DNA of 64,000 nt from Raphanus sativus (lineage: Eukaryota; Streptophyta; Magnoliopsida; Brassicales; Brassicaceae): the NCBI RefSeq assembly GCF_000801105.2, contig NC_079515.1, forward strand, positions 23,521,407 through 23,585,406, written 5' to 3'. The notes under the pieces were generated by a model. That model saw nothing but the letters and a program-made list of their open reading frames with translations, was not told the DNA's origin and searched no databases. This document shows positions 47,419 to 59,299 of this stretch, in pieces. How positions within the stretch are numbered: position 1 is the first letter of the stretch; each line of letters begins with the position of its first letter. Position numbers and translations under genes: made by a program.

Positions 47419-48747
47419 ATGGACTGGTCTGAGAAAAGCTCAGGTATCGTAAGAATAGTGCCTGCCTATCGCGATTTGTGTCAGCCTATTTTAAGATTAT
47501 TCTGACAGCTAGATGATACTATGTTGTTGTGTCTGGTCTCAGCTCAGAGGATCGTGATTCCGAACAGACACAACGAGAAGCTTGTGGGCCTGCTTCACGA
47601 AACTGGGTCAAGAGAAGTTGTGATCTTGTGCCATGGGTTTCAATCCAACAAGGTGTCAGTCTGCTCTGAAACTTGCTTGGTCAAACGAGTTAATAAATCT
47701 TTGATAGACTCTCATCAAATCTTTGATATATGCACAACAGGATAACCAAACGATGAACAATGTGGCTGCTACTCTAGAGAAAGAAGGCATCAGTGCTTTC
47801 CGTTTTGATTTCTCTGGGAATGGGTAATAATATATTGTTTCTCTCTTTCTTGCTTTATATTAATGAACGAGAGAGAGAGAGAGTTTTATGGGTCTTGAAT
47901 TTGATGTTTTGGGAGCTATGCAGAGAGAGTGAAGGCAGTTTCTATTATGGTAACTATAACCATGAAGCTGATGATCTACGTTCTGTTGTCCAACACTTCT
48001 GTAACATGGATCGTGTGGTTCCTATTGTTCTCGGCCACAGTAAAGGTAGTTAACTAGAACACCTTTTTCCATCTTCTGTTCTGCCTCCACCAACATACAT
48101 AGGATACTCTCTTCTTTAACTTATTTTGAATGCATATATAGGAGGTGATGTGGTCCTATTCTATGCCTCCAAGTATCACGATATCAGCAATGTAATCAAT
48201 CTCTCTGGACGCTATGATCTGAAGAAAGGCATTGCAGAGCGTCTTGGGGAAGATTATTTGGAAAGAATTAAGCAACAAGGGTTCATCGATGTTGAAGATG
48301 GTGGTACTATTGTTATTCATCTTTTGTTTTTACTAGCACTGTTTCTCACTCTAGTGTCTCTATCAATGTGTTGGTGGCTTGCTTTACAGGAAAGTCAGGG
48401 TACCGTGTTACTGAGGAGAGCTTAATGGAGAGGTTGAACACTGATATGCATGAAGCTTGCCTCAAGATTGACAAAGAATGCAGGTTCAGTTCTCTTTTAC
48501 TCGTATGTTGGGATATATAATTTTACAAACCGTGATTGATTTGGTTGCAATGGGCAGGGTTTTGACGGTTCATGGATCGGATGATGAGGTAATACCCGTG
48601 GAAGATGCCAAGGAGTTTGCCAAGATCATACCGAACCACAAGCTGGAGATTGTGGAGGGAGCTGATCATTGTTATACCAAACATCAAAGCCAGTTGGTTG
48701 CAATAGTTACCGAGTTCGTAAAGACGGTCATTGTGAAGCACAGCTAG
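47419..48747 (+). CDS. Alpha/beta-hydrolase superfamily protein
   Basis: Seven exons: 47419-47443, 47543-47652, 47741-47823, 47924-48045, 48142-48300, 48390-48483, 48558-48747; 260 residues, all phases consistent. Serine-hydrolase fold: oxyanion-region HGF (CHGFQSN), nucleophile elbow G-H-S-K-G-G, acid in GSDDEVIPVEDA and histidine in GADHCY. All triad members look present, so it should be an active esterase or lipase-like enzyme; the substrate is not predictable. No signal peptide. The first exon is only eight codons, so the start is the least certain part. Intron 3 contains a short (GA)n run. Orthologue of At3g47590. Confidence 0.88.
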
Positions 48748-49342
48748 TTCCTTTTTTTCTTTTGTTTCTTTGAGAAAATGTCCAGGTTACATACTCCATT
48801 TTCTAAACTCGGTAAAACAGTAAAAGTCATCTTATAATATTTTGACAGTGGTTTTTATTTGACTTTATACATTAAGAACCCAGTCCAAGAAGCTTCCCAA
48901 GAGATGCTGGGAGTGATCGTATCAGTATGTTTTCATCCAACAAAATCCATTTAATCAAATTCTTGTTCTGAGATTAGCATTTGATTTTGGATATTACTAT
49001 TCTACACACGATCATAAAAACATTAACTAAGAACGATGCTTAAAAAGCAGTGATTTAAACTATAAAACAATTAGATTAAACACATATCACTCAACATCTG
49101 AATCTTGCATGGTGCTCAATTTAATCATAAGACTGTACATGAGAGCTCTGTCTGTGACAACAGTTAGGAGTAGAGAAGTAACCACATTGAACAAGATTCA
49201 GAGAACACAAACATAATGAGGAAGATGATGATAAAACACGTGAAGAAGCATAAGTAGGTGGGACGTTCTTTTAACAACCAAAGTTCACAGTTTCTTTAGT
49301 AATACTAAATAGTCTTACGGGAGAATCAATTTCCTCGAAAGA
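48748..49342. other. Convergent intergenic region, nothing recognised
   Basis: 3' flanks of the hydrolase and RING-CH genes. Confidence 0.5.
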
Positions 49343-51104
49343 TCAGACAGGTGTTTGGTTGGGTATGGGCGGCTGCGCTGGCAGTACAGCAAAGTGCAAT
49401 CCCCTGCGTTGGGGAGGCACACCACCGTGTATCATGAAAGAAACTTCCGCCGCAGCTACAGCTGCTTCCTGATATGTCATTAGAAACAAAACCACCACCT
49501 TGTCTGTTAGATTTGAGCATTTTTTTTTGAAACAGAGCATTTTTTGAAACATCAGAGTTGACAGACCTGTCTTTGCCTCCGGCGTCGGAGTATACCGATG
49601 GCCCATGCCATGATGTAACATGGCAGGAGAAATCCGGCAGCACGAAGAAGAAAAAGCTGTTGAAAAAAACGAGAGAGAGCAAAATCAAAACGAGAAGAAT
49701 CAAAACAAAACATGAACAAGAAACTCAAAAGTAAAGTGTATTCTAAGAAGAGTAAGTAAAAGATGCTCGTGTACCGAGAAGAAGGCTGTTGGGTCGTCCT
49801 CGTCATCTGGGTTAGCTGTGAGGTTTAGGGCATCACGTAGCAGTAAAAGTGTCATTAGCTGCAATAAAACAGACGCAGGCATTATTAGTATCGCGTAATT
49901 ACAGTTGTACGACATTAGGCTCTCTCTCTCTCTCGCTCAAGATAATGGAAGAGAAGCTTACGATGAGAGCAGCAGAGCGGCAAAAGGCAGCTCCGCTAGA
50001 GTTAGACTCAGAGTAGTCGTCATAGTCAGCTTCCAAGAAATGGCGTTCTGCTGCAGCCATTGCCAGAATGCGTGGGTCACTCAAGTCCAAGGGAACTCCA
50101 TTCTCCCAGTTGTCACTGCATATGATGCGTTTTCAAAACAACAAGTCACCAGAAATGACAACCATTCAGAATGTTAGTTATTGACTTATTGGTATTTTAA
50201 TCACAGCAAAACCTAGTACCAAAGAAGCTACATCTTGAAATCACCATAGATTCCCAAAACCTTACCCAATGTGAATTACTGTTTCATCAGGAGGCAGAGG
50301 TGCTGTATATCCAGGTTGATAAGCCTGTTTTATCCAAAAGAAAGAAAGAACGAAAGAGATCTCTTCACAAGTGGTAAATGAAATTCTCTTGTAAACAAGT
50401 ACTCTTGGAGTGGTGTCTGGTGTGTAACATATTAACTATAACAGTGTGATTGTTTTTTTTTTTTGCAGTTATGGTACACTATAAAAAGCTATGACATAAA
50501 TAAAAAATGTAACATTTTAGCAAGAGACGGATAGAGCAGCATAGTTACAAGTGGATTCCTTTCACCATCCAAAAAATTTAAGTTCTAATTTGCATTAGTA
50601 TCTATCTATGAAGCCTAGGTTGGTTTTCTTGACACAAAAAAAAAACACACGCAGAAGTTAGCAGATTATTGGTTACCTGGTGGCATATTTCGCAAGTTAT
50701 GTCGCCTTTCTCATTACACCAACGCTGAACACACTTGCGATGGGCATACTACATGATCAACAAAGTCAAGGAGAAAAAACAATGAATCACAGTAGATCTG
50801 ATTTTTAAAAAAGGATAACATTATTATTTTTTACCTTCAAACTTCCACTACAACTACAAGGAGCCTCCAGGTTCTTAGTGGTATCTTCCTCCTGGCAAAT
50901 ACGGCACTCAACGGACTGGAGAAGTGGTTCCTCTTCCTCAACGGCATAGTACTCCCTCGCTACTACCTCAGCTTCATTCGTAGATGAAGAAGAAGAAGCC
51001 AAGTTCGTGCAAGTCTCTCCAGAAGAATCAGCATCTTTTTCTGACTTCAGGCTCTCAGCAGCAGTTATGAGACGATCCGTACATAAACTCAGATGATCGG
51101 ACAT
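49343..51104 (-). CDS. RING-CH (MARCH-type) membrane E3 ubiquitin ligase
   Basis: Seven exons on the minus strand: 50835-51104, 50677-50748, 50266-50324, 49962-50115, 49775-49858, 49567-49656, 49343-49468; 284 residues. A RING-variant (C4HC3) finger spans exons 1-2: CRICQEE, CSCSG, H-R-K-C, W-C, CEICHQ. After it come AYQPGYTAPLPPDETVIHIG and a DUF3675-type region found in the plant family. The C-terminal half has two hydrophobic helices (SAALIVLMTLLLLRDAL region and FLLRAAGFLLPCYIMAWAIG), as in MARCH ligases that ubiquitinate membrane proteins. A leader intron is likely (about 51143-51446). Orthologue of At3g47550; targets unknown. Confidence 0.9.
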
Positions 51105-51720
51105 GCTTTAACTTTAGCCACCAATGATACAATCTTATTGATCTGTAACAAAGAAACTTTCATTCTTTAAAACCAAAAAGGTATAACGTTTGATAACCCT
51201 ACCACAAAATCTCAATTACATGGAAAAAAATATCACAAAAATTAAAACTTTTTCTGGAAATGCTTCAAAGCTTCCCAGAAATTAAAAAAAGAAACTTAAT
51301 CTGAAAAGCCCCAAACTCTATAAAGTTTTATAGAAACGATTCGATCTACAGATTGAAAACCTAATATTCTACAAATCAAAAACCAATTGCAGAAGACAGA
51401 ATTGAACAATAATCACATAGAGAGAGTACAATAATCAACATTACCTAGAAATGATTCTGGAATCGAAGTCTTTCGAATTCTTGAATCCTTCAGCTCAAAT
51501 GAATCTCTTTAAACTCGTGTTTTGTTTTCGTGTTCGGTCTGAAAAATCAGATAAACATAATCCAATCTATTTTGTTATGGGACCGCGTGTGTATAAATAT
51601 CTCATACGTGATACGTGTACAGTCTAGTCATCAAAAGAGGTTCGGTTTGTACGAACCGGAGCTTCCGAGTTTGCTAAGATAACGTCCGTTTAACGGCTAG
51701 TTAAATAAGCGCTTTGTAAA
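51105..51720. promoter_or_regulatory. RING-CH gene leader and promoter
   Basis: Minus-strand splice signals (AG|GTAATG near 51447; TTACAG|ATCAA near 51143) indicate a 5' leader intron. The Helitron starts at 51721, about 620 bases from the start codon. Confidence 0.5.
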
Positions 51721-52894
51721 TCTATCTTATTAAATCAGAAACATTACAACTTCTTCTAGGTAGATTTTAAAGGTGGACCTTATATATTTAAATTAAATGT
51801 CTCATTCTTTATATATTATACGTACTATAGTCTAACTTTGCATTGATGTATTTCCTTAAATACAATTCTTCTTTTTGTCCATATTCCATATATGATTTTC
51901 ACATTTATTACATGTCGATTTAAATAAGATAGATACTAAAAATACTAAAAATATTAATCGTTTTAGAATTACCTTATACAATTCATTTTAAATTGATCAG
52001 TATACTTTCATTGGCCATATTGATTTTATTAGTACGAATAACACTAAGTAGATAAGTCACAGACACATATATAAAGATATGACTATTCTTTAACTACGTT
52101 GGGCCTAATCTACTTTCTAAAACAAATAACACATAGCTTTATATATTGTATAGAATATAGTAATATTGTATAGTATTATACTTATACAATAATACTAAAA
52201 ACAAACCAAACTGAAATATAATATATATCGAAAATGCTTTGAACCATTACACACAAAATATATTAGACCCCAGAGATAAAATTTACTTTGAAATTATGTA
52301 ATAGTTATTTTAAAAAATTAAATTTCGTAATGTACAAAAAAACATAAGTTTTATAGAAAATTTTGTGTTACAATAGAAAGACACAACTCGCGCTTGCAAA
52401 GTGTTATTTTTACATAAATACAGATTTGATATTGTTCTTTAAACACAAAATTGAATTATACAAACTCGATACTACTTAAAACTAAATAATATAGAATACA
52501 TTTTAAAAATAAAACCCGTGCGGGTGCGCATGGCCTTTGCGAAAATCGTAGATATGTTTATATAATATATTTATATATTATGTTACACATATTTTCATAT
52601 AAATAATACCCCATTGTAAGTTTTATATGATAAATGTTGAAAATACAAAATATATAGCACTATATATTTTAAATAATATATATTAAAAAATCTACTTCAC
52701 GTTATCATAAAATTTAAAAATCAAATTTAGTAATTAAACACATTACTTATTTAAACACATTAGTACACATTATTATTTATCAAAATTTTATATTAATACA
52801 CATTGCAATCATGTATAACATTTAGTAAATTTAGTAGAAACAAAGATAAAAAAAAAAAATTGACTTCCGCTCGGTAGAGCGGGTCATGATCTAG
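51721..52894 (+). mobile_element. Non-autonomous Helitron (1,174 bp)
   Basis: It begins TCTATCTTATTAAATCAGAA, sharing the TCTAT..TATTAAA.CAGAA start of the Helitron at 7572. It ends in GATCTAG preceded by a hairpin, CCGCTC (52867-52872) with GAGCGG (52877-52882) around GGTA. It lies between A (51720) and T (52895). No Rep/helicase coding capacity; the interior is strongly AT-rich. A second GC-rich snippet, CCCGTGCGGGTGCGCATGG near 52517, may be an internal hairpin or an older nested end. Confidence 0.88.
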
Positions 52895-53925
52895 TTTTCT
52901 TTAAATCAGGCGGTAACGGAAGTCGTTGGGTTGAAAGTACATACTTGAAACTTGAAACTTGAAACTAGACATGTCAAGTAGAGTTCTGCCCAACTCTCGG
53001 GTTTGGATTTAGTTTTATAAATCTAAAAAAAAAAATCATTTTTCATGCCAAATCCATTCCAGCTTTAGATGTTTTGGATATAAAATTCGTTTGGATTAGA
53101 GTTGCCCAATAACATAAAACTTTATATTTTAATTTAAATATTATCATAATTTATTAATAAAACTCATGTTGAAAAACGTGGTGTACAGAGACCGTTTACT
53201 CAGCGGAAAGACGCTCCATGGTGGAAGACCGCTGCAATTTGGATCAATTCGGCCATAAACTCGTCAAAGTTGAAAAAAATGGCCATAGCTTTTATTTTTG
53301 TTAAATATCTGATGAATTTTTCTTAGATCTATGAAATTTATATAAAGAACTTGAAAGAAAAAATGAAAAATGGTTAAAACTGAATGTTTGCGTACGTTTT
53401 TCAGGGTTGTAAAATCACATTGAAAGAGATGACACCGAAAAAAAAACTATTTTACCCTTCATTAAATCAGACAAGAAGTTAAAAATACACATATGATGTT
53501 CAAACCCTTCACTTCTACGGATCTGAATATACAAAATACCGTTAGACCAAAGTAATATTACTGTAGAGTAACACAATATTTACAATATAATCTTACAAAT
53601 GTATAAAATTTCACAAAATTATGTCTTGTTTAATCTCTGATTAGTTGATTCGACGCTAGGTCCTACCCGATTGCACGCGTTACGCTTAACAAAATTTTGA
53701 ACATAGGAATAAAACATACATTTTCCGCAGTTTATATTTGCTCATTTTTTTAAGAAAAAAAAGACTATTTCGTGAACATGTCATAAAGGATTTTAGGATC
53801 CAACCACAGATTCGTGTTTCTTTTTCATCTTTTCGGGTTGTTATGTTTGTAACTGCACTTTTTTTTAGTTCTTTTAAGTGTTTGAACTCTGTCGGCTTTC
53901 TCATTTTAGTCTCGTTTCCAAAGAA
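52895..53925. other. PPR gene 5' flank, nothing recognised
   Basis: Three tandem copies of ACTTGAA lie near 52940-52965. No gene supported. Confidence 0.5.
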
Positions 53926-55689
53926 ATGCTAAAATCCATGACCAGCAGCAGCGACGACCACCTCGTCTCTCTGATCGTATCCTCCACCGGAAAATCCCAC
54001 CTCCGTCAGATTCACGCCGTCTTACTCCGCACCTCCTTGATCAGAAACTCCGACGTTTTCCACCACTTCCTCTCCCGTCTCGCTCCCCGTGACCTCGACT
54101 ACTCCCGAAAGGTTTTCTCCCACAGGACCAACCCAACCCTCTCTCACTGCAACACCATGATCAGAGCCTTCTCCCTCAGCCAAACCCCCCGCGAAGGCTT
54201 CCTCTTGTTCCGTTCCCTGAGACGAAAACGCTTCCCTCCCGCTAACCCTCTCTCCTCCTCTTTCGCCCTCAAGTGCTGCGTCAAATCACGCGACTTGCTC
54301 GCCGGTCTCCAGATCCACGGCAAGATTTTCCGCGATGGGTTTCTCTCCGACAGCCTCCTGCTGACGACTCTGGTGGATCTCTACTCTACATGTGAGAACA
54401 GCGCTGATGCTTGCAAAGTGTTCGACGAAATTCCCAAGAGAGATGTCGTTTCTTATAACGTGCTCATCACGTGTTTTCTGCGGAACAAACGTACGCGCGA
54501 CGCTCTGTTTTTGTTCGATAAGATGATGAGGAACGAGGTCGATGGGTGTGTCAAACCAGACGGTGTGACGTGCTTGCTTGCTCTGCAAGCTTGCGCTAGC
54601 TTAGGCGCGCTGGATTTCGGTAAACGAGTTCATGAGTTTATCGATGGGAACGGGCTCGGTGGTGCTTTGAACTTGAACAACACTCTTGTCTCCATGTACT
54701 CGCGCTGCGGGTCTATGGATGAGGCTCACGAGGTCTTTAGCCGGATGCGGGAAAGAAACGTGGTTTCCTGGACGGCTATGATCACGGGTTTAGCTATGAA
54801 CGGGTTTGGGAAAGAAGCTATCGAAGCTTTCGAGGAGATGTTGAAGTGTGGTATCTCTCCGGAGGAACATACGCTGACTGGTTTGCTGTCTGCGTGTAGC
54901 CATTCGGGTTTGGTCGATGAAGGGATGATGTTTTTCGATAGACTAAAGAGCGGCGAGTTTGAGGTGAAGCCGAATTTGCATCACTATGGCTGCATCGTTG
55001 ACCTCTTGGGACGTGCTCGTCTACTCGATGAAGCTTATAGCCTTGTACAGTCGATGGAGATGAAGCCGGACTCCACTATATGGCGTACGCTGCTCGGTGC
55101 TTGTAGAGTCCAAGGGAATGTGGAGCTTGGGGAACGTGTGATCTCTCATCTCATCGAGCTCAAAGCCGAAGAAGCAGGAGACTACGTTCTGTTACTCAAC
55201 ACATACTCTTCCGTTGGGAAATGGGAGAAAGTGACTGAACTGCGTTCGTTGATGAAGGAGAAAAGAATACATACAAAACCTGGATGCAGTGCCATTGAGG
55301 TACAAGGAAAGGTTCATGAGTTTATAGTAGACGATGTTTCGCATCCGCGGAAGGAAGAGATCTATGAGATGCTAGCGGAGATCAACCAGCAGCTGAAGAT
55401 TGCGGGTTACGTGGCGGAAGTAGCGTCAGAACTGCACAATCTTGATTCAGAGGAAGAGAAGGGACATGCGTTGACATACCATAGCGAGAAGCTAGCTATT
55501 GCCTTTGGTATTCTTGTGACTCCACCAGGAACAACCATTAGAGTGACCAAGAATCTTAGAACTTGTGTTGATTGTCATAGTTTCGCGAAGTTTGTTTCTC
55601 GTGTTTATGATCGTGTTGTGATCGTTAGAGATCGCTCACGTTTCCATCATTTTAAAGGTGGGTTTTGCTCCTGTAACGACTTCTGGTGA
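53926..55689 (+). CDS. Pentatricopeptide repeat protein, PLS-DYW class
   Basis: Intronless, 587 codons, typical for the class. The N-terminus is short and basic/hydroxylated, consistent with organelle targeting. PLS-type repeats run through the centre (e.g. DVVSYNVLITCFLRNKRTRD, NVVSWTAMITGLAMNGFGKE, PEEHTLTGLLSACSHSGLVD). E and E+ motifs follow (WRTLLGACRVQGNVELGE, KPGCSAIEVQGKVHEF). The C-terminal DYW deaminase has HSEKLAIAFGIL (the H-x-E zinc/catalytic site) and C-x-x-C (CVDCH), ending CSCNDFW, with F in place of the usual Y of D-Y-W. Such proteins carry out C-to-U RNA editing in plastids or mitochondria. Start chosen at MLKSM; an in-frame ATG at 53878 adds 16 residues. Orthologue of At3g47530; its editing sites cannot be read from sequence. 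Confidence 0.93.
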   Translation: MLKSMTSSSDDHLVSLIVSSTGKSHLRQIHAVLLRTSLIRNSDVFHHFLSRLAPRDLDYSRKVFSHRTNPTLSHCNTMIRAFSLSQTPREGFLLFRSLRRKRFPPANPLSSSFALKCCVKSRDLLAGLQIHGKIFRDGFLSDSLLLTTLVDLYSTCENSADACKVFDEIPKRDVVSYNVLITCFLRNKRTRDALFLFDKMMRNEVDGCVKPDGVTCLLALQACASLGALDFGKRVHEFIDGNGLGGALNLNNTLVSMYSRCGSMDEAHEVFSRMRERNVVSWTAMITGLAMNGFGKEAIEAFEEMLKCGISPEEHTLTGLLSACSHSGLVDEGMMFFDRLKSGEFEVKPNLHHYGCIVDLLGRARLLDEAYSLVQSMEMKPDSTIWRTLLGACRVQGNVELGERVISHLIELKAEEAGDYVLLLNTYSSVGKWEKVTELRSLMKEKRIHTKPGCSAIEVQGKVHEFIVDDVSHPRKEEIYEMLAEINQQLKIAGYVAEVASELHNLDSEEEKGHALTYHSEKLAIAFGILVTPPGTTIRVTKNLRTCVDCHSFAKFVSRVYDRVVIVRDRSRFHHFKGGFCSCNDFW

Positions 55690-55839
55690 TATGGATTCAG
55701 AAGATTTGCTTCAGTATGTCATGTTTCGAAATCTTCAAAGCGCTAATACATTCTTTACTTTACAACCACGAAATGTCTCGCCGATGCAAGAAAATATAAA
55801 AGACAAAACAAAACTCAAAGTGATCAGAAGCATTCACGA

Positions 55840-56290
55840 CCTCAGTTCCAGCATTCTGAATCCTAACCCCGTAAGTTCTTGGATCTCTTCATCAGTGTAG
55901 CTGACACCAGGTTTGGTCTTTGGCTGAACAGGTAGAATTGTGATTCCAGCATGACACACCAATGACCGAAACATCAACATCTATGAGCTTCAAGTTCTTC
56001 TTCTGAGAAACAAAAGTGTTTGCCCTCACAACATCCAAAGTAGTGACACCAAACAGCTTCTTGGGATCATAAACACATTTCTTCTTCAACACGTCAGCAG
56101 CAATAGGTACGGTAGAGTTAACCTGGTTGCTGACAATGTGAATGAAAGCATTAGGACAGTAATCAGCGACAGCTTTTACAAGTGTCTTCACTATGTTAGC
56201 ATTGATGTTGAAAAGATCATCACGGGTCATACCGGGCTTCCTCAGTACACCAGCAGGGATAAACCACAACATTCACATCTTTCAAATAAT
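55840..56290 (-). pseudogene. Plastid NAD-malate dehydrogenase fragment
   Basis: The minus strand encodes the middle of an NAD-dependent malate dehydrogenase: [20 protein letters not shown] (substrate loop), [20 protein letters not shown] and [20 protein letters not shown], then VDVSVIG. A one-base insertion near 55953-55958 shifts the frame just before the catalytic-histidine block, and another shift follows TDEEIQELT at about 55880. The nucleotide-binding N-terminus and the C-terminus are missing. The sequence type resembles plastid MDH (At3g47520), which directly follows the PPR gene in Arabidopsis, so this is the ancestral locus in decay. It has no start or promoter and should not give an enzyme. 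Confidence 0.9.
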
Positions 56291-58794
56291 CAGCCAACTC
56301 AGAGAGACGTTGAATGAAGACAGTGATGGATGTGAAGATGATGGCTGCGATAAAAACAAAGGTGATAGTGATGATGCTGATACTGATATTACAAATGAGA
56401 TAACAACAAACATAATGTATATTACATTATGGTGAAGATGGTAACTAAAATAAAAAATGGAAACAAAATTAACTATATTATTTTCCAATGCAAATAATAT
56501 ACAAGAGAAAATAGATTAAAAAAACTATAATGTTGTGGTGTAACAATATAGGTTTTAAATTAAACTGAATTTATCCAATATGATTTGATCGCTCAACATC
56601 TACCCAAGAACTGGTGCCATTACTAGAAGAGAGATTGATCGTCTGTCCGGCTTGCCTCTGTTATCTACATGATAAAATATACTAGTTATAAAAGACTGAA
56701 AGAGCTTTCACTACTTCTCAGTACTATTTTTCTTACCGAGAAAATGCCTCCCATCTAGTTCTTTCATACCCATTAAACTACATATCCAGATTGTGGTGTA
56801 ACAATATAGCTTTCTTGCAATTTAGTTATCTTGGTATAAGTGCAGGGGCGAAGACAGTTAATCAACTATGGAGATCTTCTTTTTTTTGAACCACATAACT
56901 ATCTATGCACCCAGTAATATATTATAACTTGTAAATGCACCCACAATGTTTCAAGTTCAATGCTCTTTTTTACATGTATTTTTACATTTTATTAATGATA
57001 CACTCAGTACAAAATTAGTCTAGTTCTCCCTTGTATTGGTGTATTTCGACCATATAATTGATTCATTATGACCTGACTAAGATTTGTTATTAGTTTGAGC
57101 GGAAGCTCGTGTCTAGTGTATGTAGTCACCAAACCAATTATACTAAATTACTAATGTATCAATTATCAAACATATCGAACCCAAGGGCCAAGGCTAGCTA
57201 GCATTCATTTCATCCTGTGAAACAACGTCCACAGTTATGACCACGTCGGGAGATTCCATACAGAAGACGTAGCATCTGTGGGTCCCAACATGATGAGAGG
57301 ATATTTCTGCACGTTGAGAATAATTCCTTGGGTATATGCGAATATTCCGTTTGGCCTCCATAACGGGCGTTCACTTACTTACTAAATTACGTAATCCTTA
57401 TCGTGATTTCTAAATTTCCGAGGTAATGTGACTGGGCCCAGCTGAAAATTCAGTGCAGCAAAACGAAAATGTCCTTTTGCGTCAATTTGTGCGAATCGTC
57501 AGAGTTGGAGAACGGCGTGCACGTGGGCTCCATGCTCACGGATGGCATTCTGCAGCTCTTTCTTTTTTCGTTTGCAACTATTAACATCATCATATTATCA
57601 CATTCACATTCCACCATATTTATATTCTAAAGTACTAATGAAACTTAGAATTTATAAATAAAATTACAAAAAGACTTGTGAGAGTATTTAGAATTATAAA
57701 GAAAAGCTTGGTATTTTATTTATTAAAATTAATTACAACCTTTTTAATATATACTATATTTTGGATATCGAGAGTATATAACCATTGAATTCAAATCGGT
57801 TCAGTCAGAGTAACCAACATATTTTTCAGAAGAAATCTTATTTAGGTGTTTGGTATCTAATTAAATTTTGGAACAGAAATTTGTAATATATATTTTGATT
57901 CAAGATAATTTTCCAAGTTTATATAGTATTTTTTCACTCGAACATGTATACACACACATATAATACATATTTAGAAAAAGATTAAAATTATCTTACGGTG
58001 CTTAACATATGGATCTATAGTTTACAGTTCTTCTATTTTCCTCATGTGTTGAGAAACTAATTATTCTTTTTTTTTAACTGAACTAATTATTCTTTTTTGT
58101 TTCTAAAATTGATAAAGAATGAAAATCTTATATAATTCTTTAAATACAATTATTTTATGTGTTATTCATTGATCAAAATCATAGTAAGAACATAATTCCT
58201 TAGTTTCCCAAACGGAAAGAAACAACTTGAGTGGACTAAACTAATCGACATTACAAATTATGTTAGTCCAATGATTTTAACCCAAAATTAAAAATTAGGT
58301 TAGATTTTAATCCGATTTAACATTCTGACCATAATACCTACGGGGAATTTATTCCAAACCATTGGTACTAAGAGAAATTCTAACTTTACTCAAATTTGAT
58401 ACTAAAAATAATAACTATTTTCGAATATTTTATATATATTTTAAATATATTACTTATTAAAAATAAAATTAACCATCATAAGTTATTTATAAACATTTAA
58501 AAATTATATATAAAAGTATAAAAATGTAACTACACTTCTGAAATACTAAACACTAAACTTAAATATTAAAGCATTTTTGAAAAATTATATTCAACTCAAT
58601 ATATTTTAATCATTTTTTAGTATTAAGTGCGTCTGCGTTCACGTTTCCCATAATAATTTTAAAATCATTATGAAAATAATAATTTAATTTACAGGAACAA
58701 AAACAATAAATAGAGTACAATAGTGGATGTCGCCGAGGTAGAGGAAAGGACCACGCATCTTTCTTTAATTATATAGACTGATTTAAAACTCTAA
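56291..58794. other. 2.5-kb spacer with a GC-richer block at 57180-57580
   Basis: Mostly AT-rich. The segment 57180-57580 stands out as less AT-rich with no good open frame; it includes a G-box core CACGTG (GTGCACGTGGGC near 57520) and TGGGCCCAGCTG near 57433. A short repeat GTGGTGTAACAATATAG occurs near 56533 and 56793. Not assigned. Confidence 0.45.
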
Positions 58795-59163
58795 GGGGGG
58801 GGGGTGTATTCAACCGAGAGTTTCAGGTGATTTGTATTAAAATAACAAATCCACTGTTATTCAAACATGAATTTTAAAAACTCATTTAAAATCCACTGTT
58901 ATTGAACTTGACATTTCATAAAATACTCTGAAATCTACTGTTATTGAAAATATTTTAAGTTATGGGATTTTAAAGTTTTGAGGTGATTTTAGGGTGTTTG
59001 GGTGGAATTTCTTAGTTAAAAAAAATAAAACTCAAATCCCATTGTTAGATGATATTCTAGAGTAGTTTAACAAAAATTACCTAAATCTCTGCAACTTATT
59101 AAAATCATCTAAAACTCCATTAAAAATCAAATCACATCAAATACTATATTGAATACACCCTCC
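58795..59163. mobile_element. Tourist-like MITE (PIF/Harbinger), 369 bp
   Basis: The terminal inverted repeats read GGGGGGTGTATTCAA at the left and its complement TTGAATACACCCTCC at the right. The element is flanked by TAA (58792-58794 and 59164-59166), the Harbinger-type target. It has no coding capacity. Inside, a unit AAATCCACTGTTATT recurs three times (near 58848, 58889 and 58930) with small changes. The left end has a run of ten G, probably slippage-expanded from a shorter terminus. Confidence 0.9.
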
Positions 59164-59299
59164 TAAGAATAGTACATTCGTACCGTGTTATTTGCGTTAA
59201 AAACACCCAATTGTATGTTTTATCGTATAGAAAACTTTCCTGACGACGTCATGATAAGAGGCCGGCAAACCTATTTTCTTCAGATTAGTGAGAAGGGTG

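Noticed and set aside
49326..49703. Minus-strand 125-codon frame at the RING-CH 3' end
   Set aside because: It reads through two exons and the intron between them in a mixed frame; the spliced model ending at 49343 fits the family.
56843..57110. hAT-like terminus CAGGGGCGAAGACAG
   Set aside because: The start resembles hAT ends, but no matching inverted terminus or 8-base duplication was found.
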